The notes beneath the pieces are model-generated. The model ran no database searches. It saw only the letters and a list, made by a program, of their open reading frames with translations, and was not told the origin of the DNA. From Terriglobia bacterium (GTDB lineage Bacteria > Acidobacteriota > Terriglobia > Terriglobales > Acidobacteriaceae): DNA of 64,000 bases. Numbering within the stretch: the first letter of the stretch is position 1; each line of letters begins with the position of its first letter. Where the stretch lies: positions 39,802 through 103,801 of the forward strand of contig JAIQFH010000022.1 in assembly GCA_020073385.1 (NCBI GenBank). Reading direction: 5' to 3'. The position numbers and the translations under genes were made by a program. Below are positions 1 to 6,773 of this stretch, one piece after another.

Positions 1-993
1 AAAATTCAGATTCGGAGCGCAGAGCTTTTCAGTTTGGCTGAGAAACAGGTATCCGCCGGGCTCCAGATAAAGGTGCAACCGCTCCATTAGCGCGGTGCGC
101 TGGGCGCGGGAAAGCTGCGGCAGGACGTCCATGCAGAAGATGCAGTCGAAGCGGCCGATATAGACCGGCTTGGTCAGATTCATGGTATTGAAGGTGACCA
201 GGCTGCGAAGGCGCGGCTTCACCAGCAGGTGCGCGCCATTGGAACTGCCGGTGTTGGAATTGCCATTCGCGGAGTTCGCGATCGCAGATTCCTCCGAGCC
301 ATTCCCATTCCCGTTCGAACTTCCAATTTTCGAGAAGCACGCACGGATCATCGCCGGCGGCAGTCCCTGCAAGGCTGATTGCGGATACAGTCCGCGCTCG
401 GCAACCTGAATGGAAGACGGCAACAAATCGCTGCCTACAATGTGAACTGACCACTCCTTGGACGAGTGCGCCGAACCGTTAGTCTCCAACACCCCTCCGC
501 TGCGGTTCGGACTTTTCGATTCCTTAGCGGCGTTTCCGTTCGTTGAGCCGTTGCTCGCGCCACCGCCCGCTGCATTGGGCATGGCCTCGCAGATCGCCAT
601 GGCAATCGAATAGGCTTCTTCCCCGGTGGCGCAACCGGCGCTCCAGATGCGCAGGGTGCACGCGCCATCGTCGGCTTTGCGGGTATAGAGTTGCGGCATC
701 ACGTGACGCGCCAAAGCATTCATGGCTCCGGGATGCCGGTAGAATCCAGTCTTCGCATTGAGCACGCCGTCGAGGAACTCGGCGAACTGGGAAGGGTCGA
801 GATCCGAGGAGCGTAACCGGTCGAGCAACGCCGTCGGCAATTCCAGTTCGTGCGCTTCCAGATAATCGGCCACGTGCGCCGCCAATGCGCTGTTCGGACA
901 ATCGAGCAGAATCCCCGTCTGGCGCTCCACGAGCAGCCGCAGCTCAGAGAGTTCGTGCTCGAGAATGGTGACGCCCGTGATGAGTCTATGCAT
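1..993 (-). CDS. cheR: CheR-type chemotaxis protein methyltransferase, 3' end beyond window
   Basis: Partial: 331 codons are visible and the frame is still open at base 1. CheR enzymes transfer methyl groups from SAM to glutamates of chemoreceptors. The SAM-binding motif IWSAGCATGEEAYS is clear around residues 113-126, and the end of the fold (FDCIFCMDVL, then PGGYLFLSQTE) follows near residue 255 and beyond. The start is ATG at 991-993 behind TGAGGAAAAGG. Unusually, two Asn/Gly/Ser-rich low-complexity stretches (about residues 140-176 and 213-245) interrupt the catalytic domain, and the usual CRNV motif reads CMDV, so it may be a divergent or non-canonical member. It is the last visible gene of a minus-strand signalling group; a second, canonical CheR lies at 14002-14913. 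Confidence 0.85.
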   Translation of the reverse strand, partial: MHRLITGVTILEHELSELRLLVERQTGILLDCPNSALAAHVADYLEAHELELPTALLDRLRSSDLDPSQFAEFLDGVLNAKTGFYRHPGAMNALARHVMPQLYTRKADDGACTLRIWSAGCATGEEAYSIAMAICEAMPNAAGGGASNGSTNGNAAKESKSPNRSGGVLETNGSAHSSKEWSVHIVGSDLLPSSIQVAERGLYPQSALQGLPPAMIRACFSKIGSSNGNGNGSEESAIANSANGNSNTGSSNGAHLLVKPRLRSLVTFNTMNLTKPVYIGRFDCIFCMDVLPQLSRAQRTALMERLHLYLEPGGYLFLSQTEKLCAPNLNF

Positions 994-1049
994 AAATCCT
1001 TTTCCTCAGAAGTGCGGCTGACGTCGCCGTCGCTCGGGGGAGGACAGGG

Positions 1050-1147
1050 TTCTCTGTTCTCAGTTCTCTGTTCTCAGTTCTCTGTTCTCAGTTCTCTGTT
1101 CTCAGTTCTCTGTTCTCAGTTCTCTGTTCTCAGTTCTCAGTTCTCAG
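1050..1147. repeat. 14-bp tandem repeat
   Basis: Six exact head-to-tail copies of TTCTCTGTTCTCAG (1050-1133) are followed by two 7-bp half units TTCTCAG. The array lies in the gap upstream of the CheR-like gene, between it and the stop codon of the receiver/DHp gene. It reads as a CT/GA-rich slippage-prone minisatellite; no protein-coding function is apparent. Confidence 0.95.
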
Positions 1148-1206
1148 GTTCTGCGTTCGGACTTCTTTCTTCATTTTTTGCTTTCTGACTTCTATCTTTT
1201 TCAACT

Positions 1207-1881
1207 TCAAACTGTGGCGGAGTACGATTTGTACGAATCCTGCCCGGCCTGTTGTGCGACCACGTTCATTTCTTTTTCCAGCGAGGAAAAGCGCTGCATG
1301 ATTTCGTGAATGCGCAGCGTCATGTTCCGGATCGTCTCGATCTGAGCGCGCGTTTGCGCGGAGAAGCTGCCCGGCTCCAGCAGGAGCAGATCCGAGTTTC
1401 CCAATACCGATGTGAGCGCGTTGTTCAGGCTGTGGCGCATTTCCAGCATGTAGCGTCCCAGGGTTGCCTGGCGCTCGAGCGCAGAGCAGGCCAACTCCGC
1501 AGCACGCGCCCGGGCTTCGGCTCGCGAGCGATGCACGGCTTCGGCCGCAGCCAGCACCAGGGTCTCAAGCCAGTGCTCGCTCGGCCGCAGAATGGCCACG
1601 CGCGGCCAGCGGTCGCGGACAAGCTGTGCTGTCGCCGCATCGTGGCATACACAAAAAATCGGTTGCGCGGTAGAGTGCAAAGGCTCGAGAACCACCGAAA
1701 GCAGGTCGCGCCGCACTTGCCCGACTATTGCAACGTCGAACACATCGACGGCAAAACGCGGCCACAGTTCGTCGCTCAGCAGCGTGAATGTGGGCACATT
1801 CCGCTCCATCTGCCAGCGGGCGGTGATCCGCCGGGAGAAGTCGGGTTCGTCGGAAATGATCAGGACGGTCGGTGTTTCCAC
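1207..1881 (-). CDS. degenerate receiver plus His-box (DHp) signalling protein without ATPase domain
   Basis: A 224-residue protein. The N-terminal ~115 residues resemble a response-regulator receiver (VLIISDEPDFSRR at the start), but the strand that should carry the phosphoryl-accepting Asp reads VAIVGQ, so no phosphosite is visible. A helical linker leads to a dimerisation/phosphotransfer-like segment, GRYMLEMRHSLNNALTSVLG, with His at about residue 150 in a HisKA-like H-box. There is no HATPase domain; the protein ends about 75 residues after the His. It may accept phosphate from a kinase in trans. The GTG start is chosen because GAGGAAAG sits 7 nt upstream; an ATG 33 bases further upstream (1912-1914) lacks a good ribosome site. 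It lies between the unknown helical gene and the CheR-like gene. Confidence 0.75.
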   Translation of the reverse strand: METPTVLIISDEPDFSRRITARWQMERNVPTFTLLSDELWPRFAVDVFDVAIVGQVRRDLLSVVLEPLHSTAQPIFCVCHDAATAQLVRDRWPRVAILRPSEHWLETLVLAAAEAVHRSRAEARARAAELACSALERQATLGRYMLEMRHSLNNALTSVLGNSDLLLLEPGSFSAQTRAQIETIRNMTLRIHEIMQRFSSLEKEMNVVAQQAGQDSYKSYSATV

Positions 1882-1944
1882 GTGCCAGCTTTCCTCGTTG
1901 TGCCTGTAAACCATTACATCGAGAGCCAGACAACCTCTGCCAAC

Positions 1945-3138
1945 TCACTTCTTCTTTGGCGGCTGCGATGCGGAATCCGCATCCCAGCCGGTCGAGCCGG
2001 AAACTTCAAACTCAGGAGCGTCCGCCGGCGGGGGAGCGGGCTTGCTCGTCTTAGCCATGGGCGCAGCCGCGGGTTTCGCAGCGGGTCTCGCTGTGGTGGC
2101 AGCTGCCGCGGCCTTCGCTGCGGGTGCCGGTGATTTGCCGGCCGAGGCAGGCAGCTTGACCGGGACTGTTGCCATCGGTTTTGGCGCCGCCACGGGTTGC
2201 GCCGGAGCCGCGGGTTTCGCAGCAGAGCCCGGCTTTGCTTTTGCGTCTGCTTCCGAGGTCTTGCCGCGGCCTAATGCGTGTTCAACGGAAGCGCGCAAAT
2301 CGACCAGCATGCGCAGCGGCGATCCGGAGGAATACTCCGCCTGGAACATCACTTTCCACGACTGGCAGATCATGCGCAGCCGGATGATCGGTTCCTGAGC
2401 TGAGAACTGAGCCCGGCGGCAGTCGAGGGTTTCTATCCCCTTATCTTCAAGCTCGGTCAGGCCATCGAGAATCAGGTTCAGGTCGCCGAGCATCAACCGG
2501 AAAAAAGCCCGCCGCATCAGATAGCCGAAACGGGTAAACGCTGCAAGCGCCACCGGCAGATAGAACAACTCTCCCGCAAGTCCCTTGGCCTTTCGTCCTT
2601 GTTCCAGAACTCCGCCGTGCAAGAGCTCGTCCAGTGATTTGCACTTGCGGGCAGCATCGAGCACCCGGTCCAGCGAATTGAGCCATACCGGGGGCTTCAG
2701 CTCAATCGGCCCGAGCACTGTCTCCATCGTTTGAGCGACGTAAGCCAGATCCACCTCGGCATCATTGAGTCCCGCGGGAGCGATCTGGCTGAAGTACTGC
2801 ACCAGGAGGAAATCGATCTTGTCGCGAACGGCGTCGCTCTTGTTGGACTTAGCCAAAAAGTGTTGCAACAGCGTAGTCAGTCCTTCTTGACTCACCAGTG
2901 AACTGGTCTGCAGGAACTGGCGGAGCTGGTGCACCTGGATAGCTCCATCCATGTGCTCAAGCCATTGATTGGCCTGCTCGACGGTTTCTTTGCCGGGAGT
3001 CTCCACGCCGGCTTCCAGTTCGCCGCAGGGTTTCACATCGATGGCAAACTCGCGCGCCAGTTCGAAATAGATGGGATACAGTTTGCGCGCGAAGCTCCAT
3101 TGTGTAGCGAGGTCTTGCACGGGTGTGGTTGGAGTCAT
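1945..3138 (-). CDS. helical protein of unknown family with Ala/Pro/Lys-rich tail
   Basis: 397 residues; I do not recognise the family. Residues 1 to ~280 look all-helical, with no signal peptide or membrane segment. The last ~115 residues are low-complexity Ala/Pro/Lys (many PAAK/PAAAP stretches), suggesting a flexible or nucleic-acid- or partner-binding tail. By eye it is a paralogue of the protein at 61241-62743: both share an LRQ...L..F...SD..RDKIDFL-type block and a later block with FYLPVALAAFTRFGYLMRRAF against FYHPGVLATVSAYNTAFGKKF. Its start overlaps the stop of the PilZ-like gene by 4 bp, so the two are translationally coupled. Context suggests a role in signalling or surface behaviour, but this is inference. 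Confidence 0.7.
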   Translation of the reverse strand: MTPTTPVQDLATQWSFARKLYPIYFELAREFAIDVKPCGELEAGVETPGKETVEQANQWLEHMDGAIQVHQLRQFLQTSSLVSQEGLTTLLQHFLAKSNKSDAVRDKIDFLLVQYFSQIAPAGLNDAEVDLAYVAQTMETVLGPIELKPPVWLNSLDRVLDAARKCKSLDELLHGGVLEQGRKAKGLAGELFYLPVALAAFTRFGYLMRRAFFRLMLGDLNLILDGLTELEDKGIETLDCRRAQFSAQEPIIRLRMICQSWKVMFQAEYSSGSPLRMLVDLRASVEHALGRGKTSEADAKAKPGSAAKPAAPAQPVAAPKPMATVPVKLPASAGKSPAPAAKAAAAATTARPAAKPAAAPMAKTSKPAPPPADAPEFEVSGSTGWDADSASQPPKKK

Positions 3139-3500
3139 GATTTCACGATCCAGTTGGGCACTTCGCGGTTAAACCGCGCGGCCACGAGTGTGTTCCCGGG
3201 GTGATATTGCACGGCTACCACGCGAGCTTCCTCCTCGAACGAGCCGTCGGAATTACGCAACTTGAGAACATCAGCAAATTCCAGTGGCGTCTTGCAGGCG
3301 AACAAAACCTCGCGCGGCGTGCCAAATTCAATCACCGTACTTTCGCTGTAGTCCGGCAGTTGGCCGGTTTCCACCAGGCGGGCAAATTGGACTGGCATGC
3401 GCATCGCTGTCGCGTCCGGGAAAAACCGCGCCAGGCCGGCGACTGGGCTGGCATCCTGGTAGCGCGCGGTGGCTATGCCTTGGTGCGCCAATCCGATCAA
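3135..3500 (-). CDS. PilZ-like domain protein
   Basis: 121 residues. The segment from about residue 55 on (EFGTPREVLFACKTPLEFAD ... ARVVAVQYHPGNTLVAARF) has the beta-barrel rhythm of acidobacterial PilZ-type proteins (REVLF..., gd.l.l, a.V..v, valrF). However, the RxxxR and [D/N]xSxxG signature residues that bind c-di-GMP are not evident, so nucleotide binding is doubtful. The start is TTG at 3498-3500, supported by AAAGGGGA just upstream; there is no better ATG before the conserved core. It is the first gene of a minus-strand group (PilZ-like, helical protein, receiver/DHp, CheR-like) and overlaps the next gene by 4 bp. Confidence 0.6.
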   Translation of the reverse strand: MIGLAHQGIATARYQDASPVAGLARFFPDATAMRMPVQFARLVETGQLPDYSESTVIEFGTPREVLFACKTPLEFADVLKLRNSDGSFEEEARVVAVQYHPGNTLVAARFNREVPNWIVKS

Positions 3501-3935
3501 AATCCCCTTTAATTAGAAACTTCTAACTGAACTCGCAAGCCCAGCGAAAAGCGGTCGGGCTCCCCCTCTTCCTGGTTTGGAAGAGCTTTGGGGAGCCGGT
3601 ATCCGCGGTTCGCAGAAAATTCGAGCACGGTGGGAACCATCTCGCAGAACGGAAGGGCTAGCACTGAGGGGAATGAGCTTTCAACAGGTTAGCGTGCCTG
3701 AGTCATGCCGGCGGGCACGGCAGTGACGGTTCGCGTCTCAAGCTGAGATGCCAGTCTCACTTCGCTCGGCGCAGATAAGGAGGACTCATATCGGCGAGAC
3801 TCAAACTATTGGGGCGCGGATGGTTGCCCGCAAAGATCGAACAGGGTTTTGCTACCTTTTCTTCTTGCCTCGCGTCTACATGCACGAGTTCCACAAGCGA
3901 GCGCGATGCAATTCAGAATCACGTCTTGACTCGAA
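3501..3935. other. intergenic stretch between divergent PilZ-like and hydrolase genes
   Basis: 435 bases without a supported gene. It must hold the promoters of the minus-strand PilZ-like group and of the plus-strand hydrolase. No sigma-54 or convincing sigma-70 pair, hairpin or repeat stood out. A short plus-strand open frame over the right part lacks recognisable protein features. Confidence 0.5.
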
Positions 3936-4127
3936 ATGGCCGTGGATCAAGGGAAGAAGACAACTCGCCGCGAAGCGGTCCGGATTCTAGCTTCCGCTCC
4001 CGTAGCGGCGTGGATCACTGCACGTGCCGCCGTCCTTCTGGCAGCGCCTTCCGCCGAAGGTACTCCTCCGCTCGCACCGGATCACCCATGTCCGCCGAGC
4101 GGGTGGCTCTCATCGACGGGTTCATAA
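3936..4127 (+). pseudogene. Tat signal-peptide part of a frameshifted hydrolase gene
   Basis: The frame starts at ATG 3936 and encodes MAVDQGKKTTRREAVRIL followed by an Ala-rich hydrophobic segment, a textbook twin-arginine (TRREAVR) export signal. After PSAEGTPPLAPDHP the frame runs into a stop at 4125-4127, while the hydrolase catalytic domain continues in another frame from about 4088. The signal peptide and enzyme therefore seem to be one gene split by an indel near 4080-4095. Either the gene is broken, or there is a sequencing error, or (less likely) recoding. Confidence 0.65.
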
Positions 4128-4885
4128 AGGGGTCGGACGGACTCGAGAAAAAATACGAGGCACGCACCTACAAGAGCAACTGGACAATGCCCTATCGACT
4201 ATTCCGTCCCGAAGCTACCGGCAAGCTCCCCTTGGTCGTCTACCTGCACGGCAGCGGCGGACAAGGAGATGACAACGAAAAACAACTCGGCCTCGGAAAC
4301 ATCTTCGGAACACGCATTTGGCTGCTTCCCGAGAATCAGAAGAAGTTTCCCTGTTACGTTCTCGCGCCGCAGTCGAACCGAGGATGGGTCCGATATGACC
4401 CGGCAAAACTGGAAAAAGGAATTTACGAGATGGTCCCAGGTCCGGGCCAGGGCGTTTCTCTCGCACTGGAAGTCATCGATGCCGTGCGTCACGACTTCGC
4501 TATTGATGACAATCGGATCTATGTGACCGGCCAGTCCATGGGTGGAGCAGGCACATGGAACATGATCGCCAGCCGTGCGGGATTCTTTGCGGCGGCGGCC
4601 CCATGCTGCGGAGCTACTTCGAAGGACGATGGCAGCGGCTCGATCGAGACGCCATTGTGGAATTTTCACGGCGACTCGGACCAGACGGTTCCAGTAGCTC
4701 TGTCCCGGGATCGCATCGCAGCGAGGAGAAAAGCAGGCGGACACCCGCTCTCCACTGAGTACGCGGGTGTGGATCACAACGTCTGGCAATGGACTTATAC
4801 CGAACCGGCGCTGGTGTCGTGGATTTTTTCTCAGCGGCGCGGTCAGATGCCCGTAGTATCTTCTTTTGTTCACTGCAGTGTGTGA
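4088..4885 (+). CDS. alpha/beta hydrolase (esterase / prolyl-oligopeptidase-like), body of a frameshifted gene
   Basis: A secreted-type serine hydrolase body. Visible are the oxyanion strand LPLVVYLHGSGGQGDD, the nucleophile elbow GQSMGGAGTW, the acid strand FHGDSDQTVP, and the likely catalytic His in DHNVWQW. This is the arrangement of prolyl-oligopeptidase-like esterases and PHB-depolymerase relatives. ATG 4088 is the first in-frame Met next to the conserved region, but it has no good ribosome site and would lack a signal peptide; the Tat signal lies just upstream in another frame. The stop overlaps by 16 bp the end of the convergent sigma-54 activator gene. The substrate cannot be told from the sequence. 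Confidence 0.7.
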   Translation: MSAERVALIDGFIKGSDGLEKKYEARTYKSNWTMPYRLFRPEATGKLPLVVYLHGSGGQGDDNEKQLGLGNIFGTRIWLLPENQKKFPCYVLAPQSNRGWVRYDPAKLEKGIYEMVPGPGQGVSLALEVIDAVRHDFAIDDNRIYVTGQSMGGAGTWNMIASRAGFFAAAAPCCGATSKDDGSGSIETPLWNFHGDSDQTVPVALSRDRIAARRKAGGHPLSTEYAGVDHNVWQWTYTEPALVSWIFSQRRGQMPVVSSFVHCSV

Positions 4886-6372
4886 CTGGACTCTCGAACG
4901 GCACCCATTCCAATGTTGTAGCGTTTCAGTTTGCGGTACAGGGTCGCGCGGCTGATGCCGAGCATGCGTCCGGCGAGCGCTTTATCGCCTTTGACTTGCT
5001 CGAAAACGCGTTGAATCGTGGCGCGTTCGATATCTTCGAGATCAGTTGTGGACAATGTTCCGCGGGGTACTGTAGGCAGTGCGCCGCGCGGTGCCTCCAC
5101 AAGCGAGGCTTCTTCCGCTAGATCAGGATCGAGAACCGGTGGCTTGCTGGTGCGTACTACCGACGAAGGCGTTAGTCCTGCGCCCGAGGCGATGGCCGGC
5201 GGCAAATCGCTTGACTCGATGATTTGCCCGTTTCCCAGCGCAACCGCCCGCTCCACACAGTTTTCCAGTTCGCGAACGTTGCCCGGCCAATCGTATTGCA
5301 TGAGCGCCTTCATCGCCGCGCTCGATACGTGCTGCTCCCCTCCAGGGGCATACCGCTCCAGGAACCAGTGCACCAGCATGGGAATATCGCTGCGGCGTTC
5401 GCGAAGCGCAGGTACAAACAAGGTGACCACGTTCAGGCGGAAGTAGAGATCTTTGCGGAAGGTGCCATTCTTGTAAGCGGCTTCCAGGTCGCGATTCGTG
5501 GCCGCGATGACCCGCACGTCCACTTTGACGCGCTGATTGCTGCCGACCGGGCGGACCTCTTTCTCCTGCAGGACGCGTAAGAGTTTGGCCTGCAACTCGA
5601 GCGGCAATTCACCCACTTCATCGAGGAAGATGGTGCCGCCATCGGCCGCTTGAAACAGCCCCTGCTTGGACTTCAGCGCCCCGGTGAACGCGCCTTTTTC
5701 GTATCCAAACAACTCGCTCTCAATGAGCGTGGGAACGAGCGATCCGCAATCTACGGCGACAAAAGGCCGCCCGGCAAAAGCTCCGCGAAAGTGCATCGCG
5801 CGCGCAACCAGTTCTTTTCCTGTGCCGCTCTCGCCATATATCAGGACAGGCGTGCGCGTATCCTTCAATCGCGCCACCAAGCGCATGACTTCCTGGATGC
5901 GCGTGGACGAACCGACGATTCCATGCACCGCAGTTTCCGAATCTGTGCGCTGTCGCAGGAATTCGTTTTCCTCGACCAAGCGCACTTTCTCAGCCATGCG
6001 CCGCAAGAACAGCCGCAATTCTTCCAGCGGCGAAAACGGCTTGGTGATGTAGTCGTAAGCGCCTAATTTCATCGCCTGCACGGCGGTTTCAATGGAGCCG
6101 TGCCCGGTCATGAGCGCGACTTCGGTGCGGGGCAGAAGTTTCTTGGTCTTCTCCAGGAATTCCAGTCCCGACATGTGTGGCATCACCATGTCGGTCAAAA
6201 TCATGTGTATCGACTGTTCTTCCAGAAGGGCCAAGGCCGACTCACCGCTCTCGGCTTCCAGGCAAACGAATCCGAGCGCTTCGCCCACCGTCGAGCACAG
6301 TTTGCGGATGGTCTGCTCGTCGTCAACGATCAGCAGGCGTATAGGCAGATCTTCTTTACCGGCGTTATTCAC
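4870..6372 (-). CDS. NtrC-family sigma-54-dependent response regulator
   Basis: 500 residues with the three NtrC modules. A receiver (acidic pair D17/D18, phosphosite D61 in ILTDMVMP, Lys in ITKPF) comes first. The AAA+ domain follows, with Walker A GESGTGKE, the sigma-54 contact loop GAFTGA and Walker B IFLDEVGELP. Last is a Fis-type HTH (LAGRMLGISRATLYRKLKRY). All activation motifs are intact, so it should drive transcription from -24/-12 promoters when phosphorylated. It overlaps the lone receiver gene by one base and lies in one unit with the giant histidine kinase. A strong sigma-54 promoter stands 4.7 kb away before the chemosensory operon and is its likely target. Confidence 0.93.
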   Translation of the reverse strand: MNNAGKEDLPIRLLIVDDEQTIRKLCSTVGEALGFVCLEAESGESALALLEEQSIHMILTDMVMPHMSGLEFLEKTKKLLPRTEVALMTGHGSIETAVQAMKLGAYDYITKPFSPLEELRLFLRRMAEKVRLVEENEFLRQRTDSETAVHGIVGSSTRIQEVMRLVARLKDTRTPVLIYGESGTGKELVARAMHFRGAFAGRPFVAVDCGSLVPTLIESELFGYEKGAFTGALKSKQGLFQAADGGTIFLDEVGELPLELQAKLLRVLQEKEVRPVGSNQRVKVDVRVIAATNRDLEAAYKNGTFRKDLYFRLNVVTLFVPALRERRSDIPMLVHWFLERYAPGGEQHVSSAAMKALMQYDWPGNVRELENCVERAVALGNGQIIESSDLPPAIASGAGLTPSSVVRTSKPPVLDPDLAEEASLVEAPRGALPTVPRGTLSTTDLEDIERATIQRVFEQVKGDKALAGRMLGISRATLYRKLKRYNIGMGAVRESSHTLQ

Positions 6373-6773
6373 TACTCGACCTTTCCAAAAGTTCTCGAGA
6401 TCACATCAATGAATTGCTGCACGCGGAACGGCTTCTCCACGCAGGGAGCCCCCGTCTCGCGCAAAGTTGTCACCGTCTCCTCATTCGCGATATCGCCGGT
6501 GATGAAAACCAGCCGATTGGCCAGATCCGGCCTGTGCCGGGTGATCCAGGCATGCACCTGCCCGCCGTCGACACCGCCCGGGGTGCGCATATCAGAAACG
6601 ATGCCGAGGAAAGATCCTTTCTCCAGCAGTCGCAAAGCATCGACACCCGACTCGCAACACACGACCGGATATCCACTGCGCTCCAGGGCGGCTTGCACGT
6701 AGGCCATCACCGCGGGCTCATCTTCGATGAGCAAGACTGGCAAAGCTTGAGGTTTTAAGGCTGGCAGGCTCAT
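6372..6773 (-). CDS. single-domain response regulator
   Basis: 133 residues, a stand-alone CheY-like receiver with no output domain. Acidic residues E17/D18, the phosphosite D61 (IVSDMRTP), the conserved Thr in FITGD and the Lys in VEKPF are all present. Its start overlaps the stop of the upstream kinase gene by 4 bp and its end abuts the NtrC-type regulator, so kinase, receiver and activator are one operon. It probably acts as a phosphate sink or relay between the kinase and the activator; which of the two receivers is the main target is not visible. Confidence 0.92.
   Translation of the reverse strand: MSLPALKPQALPVLLIEDEPAVMAYVQAALERSGYPVVCCESGVDALRLLEKGSFLGIVSDMRTPGGVDGGQVHAWITRHRPDLANRLVFITGDIANEETVTTLRETGAPCVEKPFRVQQFIDVISRTFGKVE

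Noticed and set aside
1050..1147. Regularly repeated sequence that could suggest a CRISPR array
   Set aside because: The 14-bp units abut without spacers and no cas genes are present, so it is a simple tandem repeat.
850..1188. Plus-strand open frame of 112 codons
   Set aside because: Its second half is only the translation of the 14-bp repeat (Phe/Ser/Val/Leu runs) and its first half is antisense to the CheR-like gene.
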